DNA of 64,000 bases from assembly GCA_904420585.1 (NCBI GenBank), contig CAJFVX010000045.1:28859-92858 (forward strand), written 5' to 3'. A model generated the notes under the pieces. The model saw only the letters and a program-made list of their open reading frames with translations. It did no database searches and was not told the DNA's origin. This document shows, piece after piece, positions 23,977 through 32,747 of the stretch (positions within the stretch are counted from its first letter, which is position 1; every line of letters starts with the position of its first letter). Origin of the DNA: Candidatus Howiella intestinavium (GTDB lineage: Bacteria; Bacillota; Clostridia; Oscillospirales; Acutalibacteraceae). Position numbers and translations under genes: made by a program.

Positions 23977-26717
23977 CCCCCCCGGCGGCCGCGCCCGCGG
24001 CAAAGCGGGGGCCGGCCTATAAGCGGACCCCTGTGCTGGGCCGGCAGAAGGAGCTGCACTGGCAGACCTTCTTCATGGCCCTGGGCACCGCCGCCGTCTT
24101 TATCCTGCCCTTTATGCTGGTCAGCCACGGCATCTTCCTCTACCGGGGGGACTTCAACGTCCAGCAGGTCACCTTTTACCAGATGTGCCACCAGATGGTA
24201 AAAGAGGGCAACATCTTCTGGAACTGGCAGACCGATTTGGGGGTCAACTTCATCGGCTCCTACAGCTTCTACCTGTTGGGCAGCCCCTTCTTCTGGCTGA
24301 CCATCCCCTTCCCCAACTGGATGGTGCCCTATCTCATCGGGCCGCTGCTCATGCTGAAGTTCGCCCTGGCCGCCTTTACGGCCTATTTCTACATCCGGCG
24401 GTTTACCCGGACGCCCTCGGCGGCCATGCTGGGGGCCCTGCTTTACGCCTTTTCGGGCTTCTCGGTGCACAACCTCTTCTTCAATCACTTCCATGAGCCC
24501 ATCATCTTTTTCCCGGTGCTGCTGCTGGCGGTGGAGCAGTTCATCGCCGACAACCGCCGGGGCGCCGTGGCGGTGGCCGTCTTCATCTGCGCCGTGTCCA
24601 ACTACTTCTTCTTTGTGGGCATGGCCGTCTTCTGCGTTATCTACTGGTTCATCCGCATGTTCGCCGGCGCCTGGGACCTTTCTTTAAAGCGCTTTCTGGC
24701 CTTTATCGCCGAGGTCCTGCTGGGGGTGGGCCTGGCCGCCTTCCTGCTGGTGCCCTCCTATCTGACGGTGATGCAGAACCGGCGGGTGGACTCCATCAGC
24801 GCCGGCTGGACCGCCTTCTTCTACAGCAACGAGCACATTTACGGCACCGTCCTGCGCAGCCTCTTCTTCCCGCCGGACATCACCGGCAACACCATCCTGC
24901 TGCCCGACGAGAACCTGCGCTGGTCCTCTTCGGCGGCCTGGCTGCCCATCTTCAGCATGACGGGGGTGGTGGGCTATGTGTGGGCCAAGAAGGGCAATTG
25001 GCTGCGCCGGATGCTCTTGGTCCTGCTCGCCATGGCCCTGGTGCCGGTGCTCAACAGCGCCTTTGTCGCCTTCAACGCGGCCTATTATGCCCGCTGGTTC
25101 TATATGCCCGTCCTCATGATGTGCCTGGCCACGGCCATGAGCCTGGAGGACCGGGAGGTAAACTGGAAAAAGGCCTTTACCTTCACGGCGGCGGCCACCG
25201 GCATTATGATTCTCATCCTGGCCTTTTTCCCGGCCGAAATCAGCAATGGCCAGGTGGTTTCCTGGGGCCTCTTCGACAAGGACACCGGCTCCTCCCACGA
25301 CAAGCTCATCCAGTTCCTGGTCATCTGCGGCACGGCGGTGCTCTCCCTTGTGCTGCTGGGATGGATTCTGCGGCTGCGCAGAAAGAATCCCCGGCAGTTC
25401 ACCCGGACGGCGGCGGCCTGCATCTGCCTTTTGTCGGCGGCCTACGGCTTCTTCTTTGTGCAGACCGGCCGGCCCTCCCGGGCGGATATAGAGGAAAACT
25501 ACCTGGGCCGGCTCATCCAGGGCGAGGTGACCCTGCCCGGCAATTCGGACGAATACCGCATCGACGTCTACGACGGCCTGAGCAACACCGGCCTGGCCTT
25601 GGGCTACCGCAGTATCCAGGCCTTCCATTCCATCGTCCCCGCCTCCATCATGGAGTATTACCCCTACGTGGGGGTAGAGCGGGGGGTGGCCAGCCGGCCG
25701 GAGGTGGAGGCCTATGCCGTGCGGCCCCTGCTGTCGGTGAAATACCTGCTGTCCCCCACCACCCGGCAGTTTGTGGAGGATGACGGCCGGACCAAAATGC
25801 CCGGCTACACCTTCCTGGAGGAGCAGAACGGCTTCGATATTTACGAAAACGAAAACTATATCCCCTACGGCTTCACCTACGACTACTACATGACCTACGC
25901 CGAGTGCGATTCCTACGAGGAGGACCAGCGGTCCCTTCTGATGCTCAAGGCCATGCTTTTAACCGACGAGCAGGTGGAGCGGCATGGGGACATCCTCACC
26001 GATTTAGGGGCCGATTACCGGGTCAGCGGCAGCACGGCGGGCGGCCTGCAGGGCACCGACCTGAGCGGGCTGACGGCGGAGGAAATCATGTCCCAGGCCC
26101 GGGAAGAGGCTTCCAGCATACCCGAGCTAGATTTTTCCGACGAGGCCTTTGCGGCCGACTGCGCCGCCCGGGCCAAGACGGCGGCCAAGTCCTTTGCCAC
26201 CGACAACCGGGGCTTCACCGCCGAGGTGGAGCTGGAGAGGGAAAACCTGGTCTTCTTCTCGGTGCCCTACGAGGAGGGCTGGACGACCACGGTGGACGGC
26301 CAGCCGGCTGAAATTGAGGAGGTCAACGTGGGCTTCATGGCTGTGCGGGTGCCCGAAGGGGCCCACACCGTCCGGTTCAGCTACATGACCCCCGGGCTGA
26401 AAAACGGCTGCCTTATCACGGTGGGGGCCCTGGTGCTTTTTGCGGCGTATATGGCAGGGGTTGTCTGGCTCCGCCGCCGGCGCCCCGAATCTTTCCTGGT
26501 GGAATACCCCGAGGGCGACCAGCTGGCGCAGCGCTTTGCCGAGGATAAAGCGGCGGAGGAGGCCTTCCTTGCCGAGTGGGAGGCCCGGCAGCAGGCCCGG
26601 GAAGCGGCCTTTAAGGAGGAGGAGTTTGACCGGATTCTGGAGGAGGACAGCCCCTCCGGCCACGGCGGTGACCCGCCGGCCGACCCGCCTTATCCGGATC
26701 CCCCCGAAAGGAGCTGA
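23961..26717 (+). CDS. YfhO family membrane glycosyltransferase (first of tandem pair)
   Basis: 918 residues, about twelve to thirteen membrane segments followed by a large extracytoplasmic C-terminal domain, one last span (near residue 820) and a charged tail. The acidic first loop after the first span (YRGDFNVQQVTFYQMCHQ) and FFNHFHEPIIFFPVLLL are characteristic. Family member YfhO of Bacillus adds sugar to lipoteichoic acid together with CsbB and GtcA. AAAGGAG is 10 bases before ATG. Residues in the membrane half are close to identical with the next gene, so the pair arose by tandem duplication. Confidence 0.88.
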   Translation: MDTYMTPPAAAPAAKRGPAYKRTPVLGRQKELHWQTFFMALGTAAVFILPFMLVSHGIFLYRGDFNVQQVTFYQMCHQMVKEGNIFWNWQTDLGVNFIGSYSFYLLGSPFFWLTIPFPNWMVPYLIGPLLMLKFALAAFTAYFYIRRFTRTPSAAMLGALLYAFSGFSVHNLFFNHFHEPIIFFPVLLLAVEQFIADNRRGAVAVAVFICAVSNYFFFVGMAVFCVIYWFIRMFAGAWDLSLKRFLAFIAEVLLGVGLAAFLLVPSYLTVMQNRRVDSISAGWTAFFYSNEHIYGTVLRSLFFPPDITGNTILLPDENLRWSSSAAWLPIFSMTGVVGYVWAKKGNWLRRMLLVLLAMALVPVLNSAFVAFNAAYYARWFYMPVLMMCLATAMSLEDREVNWKKAFTFTAAATGIMILILAFFPAEISNGQVVSWGLFDKDTGSSHDKLIQFLVICGTAVLSLVLLGWILRLRRKNPRQFTRTAAACICLLSAAYGFFFVQTGRPSRADIEENYLGRLIQGEVTLPGNSDEYRIDVYDGLSNTGLALGYRSIQAFHSIVPASIMEYYPYVGVERGVASRPEVEAYAVRPLLSVKYLLSPTTRQFVEDDGRTKMPGYTFLEEQNGFDIYENENYIPYGFTYDYYMTYAECDSYEEDQRSLLMLKAMLLTDEQVERHGDILTDLGADYRVSGSTAGGLQGTDLSGLTAEEIMSQAREEASSIPELDFSDEAFAADCAARAKTAAKSFATDNRGFTAEVELERENLVFFSVPYEEGWTTTVDGQPAEIEEVNVGFMAVRVPEGAHTVRFSYMTPGLKNGCLITVGALVLFAAYMAGVVWLRRRRPESFLVEYPEGDQLAQRFAEDKAAEEAFLAEWEARQQAREAAFKEEEFDRILEEDSPSGHGGDPPADPPYPDPPERS

Positions 26718-26721
26718 CGGT

Positions 26722-29532
26722 TTGGACGTCTATATGAATCCCCCTGCGGCGGCAGCGCCCCGCAAGACCGGCCCGGCCTATAAGCGCATGCCGGTGCTGG
26801 GCCGGCAGAAGGAGCTGCACTGGCAGACCCTGCTCATCGCCCTGGGAACGGCTGCGGTATTTTTCATCCCCTTTATCATCATGGACCAGGGCTATTTCTT
26901 CTTCTACGGCGACTTCAACGTCCAGCAGATTCCCTTTTACCAGATGTGCCACCAGATGGTAAAGGAGGGCAATATCTTCTGGAACTGGCAGACCGATTTG
27001 GGGGTCAACTTTATCGGGTCCTACAGCTTTTATCTGTTGGGCAGCCCCTTTTTCTGGCTGACCATCCCCTTCCCCAACTGGATGGTGCCCTACCTCATCG
27101 CCCCCCTGCTCATCTTAAAATTCGCCCTGTCGGCCTTTACGGCCTACTTTTACATCCGGCGGTTTACCCGGACGCCCTCGTCGGCCATGCTGGGAGCCCT
27201 GCTCTACGCCTTTTCGGGCTTCTCGGTCTACAATATCTTCTTCAACCACTTCCATGAGGCCATCGTCTTTTTCCCCGTGCTGCTGCTGGCGGTGGAGCAG
27301 TTCATCGCCGACAACCGCCGGGGGGCCCTGGCCGTGGCCGTCTTTATCTGCGCCGTGTCCAACTACTTCTTCTTTTTCGGCATGGCCGTCTTCTGCGTCA
27401 TCTACTGGTTTGTCCGGACGGTTTCGGGCTGCTGGAGGCTGAAGGTGCGGCGCTTTTTCGCCTTCCTCTTTGAAATCCTCCTGGGGCTGGGCCTTGCGGC
27501 CTTTATCCTGGTTCCCGCCTTCTTCTCGGTCATCCAGAACAGCCGGGTGAACGAGCACCTCTACGGCTGGGACGCCATCCTCTACGGCAAGGAGCAGATT
27601 TTCACCAACATCATCCAGTGCTTCTTCTTCCCCCCCGACCTGCCCGCCCGGCCGGTCTTCTTCCCCGGCGCCGAGGTGCAGTGGTCCTCCCTGGGGGGCT
27701 GGCTGCCCGTCTTCAGCATGGTGGGGGTCATCGGCTTTTTGCAGAACAAGCAGCGGCACTGGCTGCGCCGGGTGCTCATCGTCCTGATTATCATGGCCCT
27801 GGTGCCGGTGCTCAACAGCGCCTTTTACGCCTTTAATTCGGCCTACTACGCCCGCTGGTTCTACATGCCCGTCCTCATGATGTGCCTGGCCACGGCCATG
27901 GGCCTGGAGGACAAGGAGGTGGACTGGGACCGGGCCTTCAAGTGGACCCTTGCCCTTACCCTGATTATGGTGCTGGTCATCGGCCTCTTCCCCTCGGAGG
28001 TGACCGATGGGCAGATTACCCGCTTCGGCCTCTTCACAGCCGACAGCGAGGGAAGCTATGTCTACCTCATCCGATTCTGGGTCACATGCGCCATCGCGGT
28101 GGCCTCCCTTGTTATCCTCAAGCTGATTCTGCCCCTGCGCAGGCGGGCCCCCGGCTCCTTTACCCGGATTGCCGCCGGCTGTATCTGCGTGGTGACGGTC
28201 ATCTATGCGGCCTTCTTCATCGGCAACGGCAAGACCCTGTCGGAGGATGTGGACGATGTGCTCATCCCCCAGCTGGTGGAGGGGGAGCTGAACCTGCCCG
28301 GCGACAAGGACGCATACCGCATCGACGTCTACGAAGGGGTGGACAACACCGGCATGTACCTGGGCTACCCCTGCATCCAGGCCTTTCACTCCATCGTCCC
28401 CGCCTCGGTTATGGAATACTACCCCTACGTGGGGGTGGAGCGGGGCGTGGCCAGCCGGCCAAAGACCGAGGCCTATGCCATCCGGCCCTTCCTGTCGGTC
28501 AAGTACCTGCTGGTGCCGGAGGGCAAGAGCTTTGTGGAAAACGGCGGCACCAAGATGCCCGGCTACACCTACTACGGGGAGGAGGACGGGTTTTCCATCT
28601 ATGAGAACCAGAACTACATCCCCTACGGCTTCACCTACGACTACTATATCACCGACCTGCAGTGCGACGCCTACGAGGAGGACCAGCGGGCCAAGATTAT
28701 GCTCAGGGCCATGCGCCTGACCGAGGAGCAGGCCGAAAAGCACGCCGACATCCTGCGGCCCTTAAGCGCCGACTACATGGTGACCAACGGCGAGGCGGAT
28801 GCGTCTTCGTCCGACCGGGGCTCCTCTGTGGGCAAGGAGTACCTGGACCTTTCCAGCGAAGCCTTTGCGGCCGACTGCGCCGCCCGGGCAAAGACGGCGG
28901 CCAAGTCCTTTGCCGCCGACAGCCGGGGCTTCACCGCCGAGGTGGAGCTTAGCAGGGAAAATCTGGTCTTCTTCTCGGTGCCCTATGAGGAAGGGGGCTG
29001 GACGGCCACGGTGGACGGCCAGCCGGTTGAAATCGAAAAGGTCAACGTGGGCTTCATGGCTGTGCGGGTGCCCGAAGGGGCCCACACCGTCCGGTTCGAG
29101 TATATGACGCCCGGCCTGCCCATAGGCTGCATCATCACCCTGGGGGCCCTGGTGGTGCTGGGGGCGTATCTGGCCATTGTGCTGCTGCGCCGGCGCCGGC
29201 ACCCCGACCGCTGGTGGGTGGAATACCCCGAAGGCGACCGGCTGGCCCATCGCTTTGCCGCCGACCAGGCCGAGGAGGAGGCCTTCCTGGCCGCCCTGGA
29301 GGCGGAAGAGGAGGAGCCCCCGGCCGGGGAGCCGGAGGGAGGCCTCTGGCCTGCCGGCCCGCCGGCGGAGGGGCCGCTCTGGCCGCCGGCTGAGGACGAA
29401 GACCTGCCCGGCCCGCCGCCGGAGGAGGCTGCCCCGGAGGGGCGGCAGGGGGCGGACGCCCCCTTTACCCCCGGCTTCCAGGTGGATTTGTCCGCCGCCG
29501 ATGAGGAAACGGACGACGGACAGGCGAAATAA
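26722..29532 (+). CDS. YfhO family membrane glycosyltransferase (second of tandem pair)
   Basis: 936 residues. I start at TTG 26722: AAAGGAG lies 8 bases upstream and the resulting N-terminus (M)DVYMNPPAAA aligns exactly with MDTYMTPPAAA of the first copy, whereas ATG 26734 is 20 bases from the site. Only 4 bp separate it from the first copy. Same architecture: acidic loop YGDFNVQQIPFYQMCHQ, about thirteen spans, extracytoplasmic domain with PYVGVERGVASRP, final span, and a longer Pro/Glu-rich acidic cytoplasmic tail (about 90 residues) that the first copy lacks. The middle segment, residues about 265-330, diverges most and may set acceptor or donor choice. Confidence 0.87.
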   Translation: MDVYMNPPAAAAPRKTGPAYKRMPVLGRQKELHWQTLLIALGTAAVFFIPFIIMDQGYFFFYGDFNVQQIPFYQMCHQMVKEGNIFWNWQTDLGVNFIGSYSFYLLGSPFFWLTIPFPNWMVPYLIAPLLILKFALSAFTAYFYIRRFTRTPSSAMLGALLYAFSGFSVYNIFFNHFHEAIVFFPVLLLAVEQFIADNRRGALAVAVFICAVSNYFFFFGMAVFCVIYWFVRTVSGCWRLKVRRFFAFLFEILLGLGLAAFILVPAFFSVIQNSRVNEHLYGWDAILYGKEQIFTNIIQCFFFPPDLPARPVFFPGAEVQWSSLGGWLPVFSMVGVIGFLQNKQRHWLRRVLIVLIIMALVPVLNSAFYAFNSAYYARWFYMPVLMMCLATAMGLEDKEVDWDRAFKWTLALTLIMVLVIGLFPSEVTDGQITRFGLFTADSEGSYVYLIRFWVTCAIAVASLVILKLILPLRRRAPGSFTRIAAGCICVVTVIYAAFFIGNGKTLSEDVDDVLIPQLVEGELNLPGDKDAYRIDVYEGVDNTGMYLGYPCIQAFHSIVPASVMEYYPYVGVERGVASRPKTEAYAIRPFLSVKYLLVPEGKSFVENGGTKMPGYTYYGEEDGFSIYENQNYIPYGFTYDYYITDLQCDAYEEDQRAKIMLRAMRLTEEQAEKHADILRPLSADYMVTNGEADASSSDRGSSVGKEYLDLSSEAFAADCAARAKTAAKSFAADSRGFTAEVELSRENLVFFSVPYEEGGWTATVDGQPVEIEKVNVGFMAVRVPEGAHTVRFEYMTPGLPIGCIITLGALVVLGAYLAIVLLRRRRHPDRWWVEYPEGDRLAHRFAADQAEEEAFLAALEAEEEEPPAGEPEGGLWPAGPPAEGPLWPPAEDEDLPGPPPEEAAPEGRQGADAPFTPGFQVDLSAADEETDDGQAK

Positions 29533-29536
29533 AAGC

Positions 29537-29568
29537 AACCGCCCCGGCCAATCGGCCGGGGCGGTTTT
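29537..29568 (+). terminator. Terminator of the GT-C/YfhO operon
   Basis: AACCGCCCCGGCC (29537-29549), loop AATC, GGCCGGGGCGGTT (29554-29566), then TT: a perfect 13-bp stem ending in a T-tract. Confidence 0.9.
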
Positions 29569-29571
29569 CGT

Positions 29572-29692
29572 CTGGGGACAAGCCGCAGAGGGGGGCGGCC
29601 CCCTTCTGCCATTCCCCCGACAAATCCCGCTCCTGCGGGATTTGTCGGGGGGCCGACGCACATGTCGCCGATTTGGACGGTTTTCATTCTCT
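29572..29692 (-). repeat. Dispersed intergenic multi-hairpin repeat, copy 5 (reverse)
   Basis: Stem CAGAGGGGGGCGGCCCCCTTCTG is followed by CCATTCCCC, the perfect hairpin GACAAATCCCGC/GCGGGATTTGTC, and CCGACGCACATGTCGCCGAT. The rest of the 29533-29856 gap holds no gene I can support. Confidence 0.8.
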
Positions 29693-29856
29693 GCATGCAG
29701 TTTTCCAAGGGGATGCGCGCTTTGCTGAATCGGATTCTTTCCCGGGCAAGGGGGCCTGCCCTGCGGGGAAGCCTGCCCATATGCCGCCGGTTTGCCTACG
29801 GAGTTCTGCCTGGCTTTTTGACAGTCCGGCAGGATGCGGGAAATGGAGATACAATC

Positions 29857-30903
29857 TTATATACGGACATATCCGGTGGCGGGGCCTGCGCCGACTTTTG
29901 CAATGTAGCCGCTTTTTACTAAATTCGTCAAAGTGCGTTCCACCGTAACCTTACTGATATCCGGACAAAGTTCCATAATCTCTTTCTTCGTAATCTTACC
30001 GACTTTTTGAGCGATTACGGCTTTAATCCGTTCCGGCTTGGAAAGGCCCCGGTGTTTTAAATATTCCACCCGGCTTTCAAACTCGTTATAGGCCTTCAGC
30101 ATAATTCCCAGGTAGTATTTTACAAATGGCGCATAACTGTTTGTGCCTGCATGCCAACCAGTCGAACTGTCCCGCAGTGCCTCATAGTAAGTCTCTTTGG
30201 TTTTTTCAATCAGCATTTCCATGCTGATATATTTGCCTGCAATGTATCCCGCTTTGTAAAACAGCAGAAGCGTCAGCAATCGGCTCATACGCCCATTGCC
30301 ATCATGGAAGGGATGGATACACAGAAAGTCCAGGATAAACATGGGAATAAGAAGCAGCTTGTCTATTTTATCAGCATTCCATGCTTCCCAAAATCTGGCG
30401 CACAGTTCTTCCATGGCATCTGCCGTCTGAAATGCGGGAATGGGAATAAACCTCGTTTTTTGATGCCCTTCGGCATCCGTTTCTGCAATCACATTGTCTG
30501 CATTTTTGTACCTTCCGCCGGCGGCGCCTTGTGCGTAAGAATACAAATCTCTGTGAAGCTGCAAAATAACGTTTGGATTGGGGGCAATGTATTCGTAGCT
30601 GTCGTGGATCGTGGCCAGCACTTCCCGATAACCGGCAATTTCCTGCTCGGAGCGGTTACGGGGTTCTGCCTGCTGCCTTACCAATTCCTCCAGACGCTTA
30701 TCACTGGTGAAAATACCCTCGATTCTGTTAGACGCACCGGTACTCTGAATGCGTGCGACTTCCAGAAGGTTTTTCAATTCATCGGTGTTTGCCTCCAGAA
30801 ATAATTCCTGCCTGCCTTTATGCTCGTGGATACTCCCCATCATCTGCACAATTTCAGGTGTCAGCAGCTTCTCGGGAATTTTTGTATAGTCGAATTCTCG
30901 CAT
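29857..30903 (-). CDS. Fic family protein with N-terminal inhibitory helix and C-terminal winged helix
   Basis: 348 residues. The Fic active-site loop is HPFHDGNGRMSR (HPFxDGNGRxxR, catalytic His), so it should transfer AMP from ATP to a target hydroxyl. The inhibitory motif SNRIEG near residue 60 is the (S/T)xxxE(G/N) helix of class II Fic proteins, which keeps the enzyme off. The last 60 residues form a winged-helix DNA-binding domain (ITKKEIMELCPDISKVTVERTLTNLV). ATG 30903 is preceded by GAAGGAG at 7 bases; ATG 30918 has a poorer site. Base composition is clearly AT-richer than surrounding genes, suggesting acquisition. Possibly autoregulated through sites at its promoter. Confidence 0.93.
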   Translation of the reverse strand: MREFDYTKIPEKLLTPEIVQMMGSIHEHKGRQELFLEANTDELKNLLEVARIQSTGASNRIEGIFTSDKRLEELVRQQAEPRNRSEQEIAGYREVLATIHDSYEYIAPNPNVILQLHRDLYSYAQGAAGGRYKNADNVIAETDAEGHQKTRFIPIPAFQTADAMEELCARFWEAWNADKIDKLLLIPMFILDFLCIHPFHDGNGRMSRLLTLLLFYKAGYIAGKYISMEMLIEKTKETYYEALRDSSTGWHAGTNSYAPFVKYYLGIMLKAYNEFESRVEYLKHRGLSKPERIKAVIAQKVGKITKKEIMELCPDISKVTVERTLTNLVKSGYIAKVGAGPATGYVRI

Positions 30904-30925
30904 GGTAATCTCCTTCATTCCCTTT

Positions 30926-30981
30926 TATCTCCATCATTATATCTAAAAATGACGGAGATTGCAATGGCGGTGATGGAGATA
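30926..30981 (-). promoter_or_regulatory. Fic promoter with repeated TGATGGAGATA half-sites
   Basis: Minus-strand TTGCAA (30959-30964), 17 bp, TATAAT (30936-30941). An 11-bp perfect inverted repeat flanks it: TATCTCCATCA (30926-30936) and TGATGGAGATA (30971-30981); a third near-copy TGACGGAGATT (30950-30960) lies in the spacer/-35. The Fic protein's own winged helix is the obvious candidate ligand. Confidence 0.6.
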
Positions 30982-31128
30982 GGATGCCCGTTTTTTGTCT
31001 CGGTTGATGCAGACGGCAGGTTCCGCAATGCTTTTGGCGCACAGGCTCCCCTGGTCAACACAGGCAGAGGCTGTCTTTGGATTTTCTGCTGTTATTTTCG
31101 AGAGGGAAATTGACTATGTCCGGCGCCT

Positions 31129-31398
31129 TTATCCCCCGTCCCTCTCGTCCAGCGCCCCGCCGCAGTAGGGGCAATGGGAACCCCAGCAGCGCAAATCCAG
31201 CGTCCTGCCGCAGTGGGGGCAGTAGAGTATAAAAAAGCTGGCTATCAGCGCCCCAACGGCCAGGACGGCCCCGATTCCCCATGCGATATAAATTCCCGTC
31301 ATGTTCGTATCCGGGAACAAAAGGGCGAATCCGGCCGGCAGCAGTCCCCCCGCCAGGATGACGCCCAGGATAATCAGCCGCTTTGTGCGGATGCGCAT
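31129..31398 (-). CDS. Small membrane protein with C-terminal zinc ribbon
   Basis: 89 residues. Two hydrophobic spans (about 8-28 and 36-58) followed by CPHCGRTLDLRCWGSHCPYCG, two CPxCG knuckles that would bind one zinc in the cytoplasm. No family assigned. ATG 31398 is preceded by a G-rich GGGGGGAAGGG stretch. It is downstream of hemW on the same strand with about 80 bp between and might be cotranscribed. Similar two-span zinc-ribbon proteins are common, uncharacterised genes in Clostridia. Confidence 0.65.
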   Translation of the reverse strand: MRIRTKRLIILGVILAGGLLPAGFALLFPDTNMTGIYIAWGIGAVLAVGALIASFFILYCPHCGRTLDLRCWGSHCPYCGGALDERDGG

Positions 31399-31477
31399 AC
31401 CCTTCCCCCCATTTCAGATGGGTACAGGATACACCCCCGGCTGCCCCGCAGGCAAGCCGGAGCCGGTTAAATTCCCG

Positions 31478-32650
31478 TTAAATCTCCCCGTCCAGCAGGT
31501 CGGCCAGGATGGGGTTGGAGAGCAGAAAGCCCTCCGGCGTAAAGGCCAGCCGCCCGTCCCCAAGCCGCATATAGCCGGCCTGCACATACCGGGCCGCCCG
31601 CCGGGCCAGCCCCGCCGCCGGCGGCCGGCCGTACCTTTCTGCAAAGAGGGAAAAATCCAGGCCGTCGGCAAGCCGCAGGCGGAGCATGGCGTATTCGGCC
31701 GGTTCTCCCCCCGGCCCCTCGTCAAGGGGCGGCAGGGCCGCCGGCGGGGCAGGGAGGCCCAGCTTCTCCCATATGTCCGCCCGGCCGCCCCGCCCCTCTA
31801 TATACCCCCGCACGTCCCGGGGATAGAAAAACCGCCGGCCAAACAGATAGGAATGGGCCGCCGGGCCCAGGCCCAGATAAGGCTCGCCGTTCCAGTATTT
31901 CAGGTTGTGGCGGCTCTCCCGGCCGGGCCGGGCAAAATTGGAGATTTCATACTGCCGGTACCCCCGCCGGGCCAGTTCCCTTACGGCCAAAAGGTACAAA
32001 TCGGCCGCCGCATCCTCGTCGGGCAGGGGGAGGGTATCCCGCTGCCGGTAAAAGGGCGTCCCCTCCTCTATTTTCAGCAGATAGGCCGATATATGGGCGG
32101 GGGAAAGGCCGGTGAGAAATTTGATGGAGTTTTCCAGGCTCCCGGGGGTCTGGCCGGGAATGGCCAGCATCAAATCCACCGAGAGGTTGGAAATGCCCAC
32201 GGCGGCCGCGTCGGCGGCCGTGCGGCAGACGTCGGCCGGGGTGTGGCGGCGGCCGAGAAAATCCAGCTCGGCCTGCCGGCCGCTCTGCACCCCCAGGGAC
32301 AGGCGGTTGACCCCGGCGGCCGCCGCCTCCTGCAGGGTGGGGCGCAAATCGTCGGCGGGGTTGGCCTCCAGGGTGATTTCCGCGTCAGGGGCAAGGGAAA
32401 AACCGGCCGCCGCCCTCTCCAGGATACGGGCCAGCCGCCGGCCGCCCAGCAGGGAGGGGGTGCCGCCGCCGAAATACACCGTGTCCACCGTAAAGGAGCG
32501 GCAGATCTGGCTCCAGGCGGCCAGCTCCCGGCAGAGGGCGTCGGTATAGGCGTCCAGCAGTTCCGCCGGGGCGGGGAAGGAGTAAAAATCGCAGTAGGCG
32601 CACTTGGACGCGCAGAAGGGAATATGCAGATACAGACCCAGATGGGACAA
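31478..32650 (-). CDS. hemW: Radical SAM heme chaperone HemW
   Basis: 390 residues. The 4Fe-4S/SAM motif is HIPFCASKCAYCDF (CxxxCxYC), followed by VDTVYFGGGTPSLL and ANP, and the HemN/HemW C-terminal winged domain. It belongs to the oxygen-independent coproporphyrinogen oxidase family; this subfamily inserts heme rather than making it. I choose TTG 32650 because GGGAGG is 8 bases upstream and the protein then begins (M)SHLGLYLHIPFC as HemW proteins do; the longer frame starting GTG 32710 has no ribosome site and runs into the divergent gene's promoter area. Confidence 0.9.
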   Translation of the reverse strand: MSHLGLYLHIPFCASKCAYCDFYSFPAPAELLDAYTDALCRELAAWSQICRSFTVDTVYFGGGTPSLLGGRRLARILERAAAGFSLAPDAEITLEANPADDLRPTLQEAAAAGVNRLSLGVQSGRQAELDFLGRRHTPADVCRTAADAAAVGISNLSVDLMLAIPGQTPGSLENSIKFLTGLSPAHISAYLLKIEEGTPFYRQRDTLPLPDEDAAADLYLLAVRELARRGYRQYEISNFARPGRESRHNLKYWNGEPYLGLGPAAHSYLFGRRFFYPRDVRGYIEGRGGRADIWEKLGLPAPPAALPPLDEGPGGEPAEYAMLRLRLADGLDFSLFAERYGRPPAAGLARRAARYVQAGYMRLGDGRLAFTPEGFLLSNPILADLLDGEI

Positions 32651-32747
32651 AAACACCGCCTCCCGGAAGAATCTTTTGCCGTATGCAGCAAAGCCATGGA
32701 ATCCGGCCACTTATAAAATAGAAACCATCACAAGGAGGCTGGAAACC

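Noticed and set aside
27115..28743. 542-codon open frame opposite the second YfhO gene
   Set aside because: Mirror of a membrane protein gene; His/Gly/Asp-rich composition is what antisense of GC-rich hydrophobic codons gives.
23961..29532. YfhO tandem pair as a transposon-mediated or assembly duplication
   Set aside because: The copies differ throughout at third positions, in a variable patch and in their C-terminal tails, so the duplication is old and real.
32651..32710. Upstream extension of hemW to GTG 32710
   Set aside because: No ribosome site, and the extra 20 residues are not part of the HemW N-terminus; TTG 32650 fits better.
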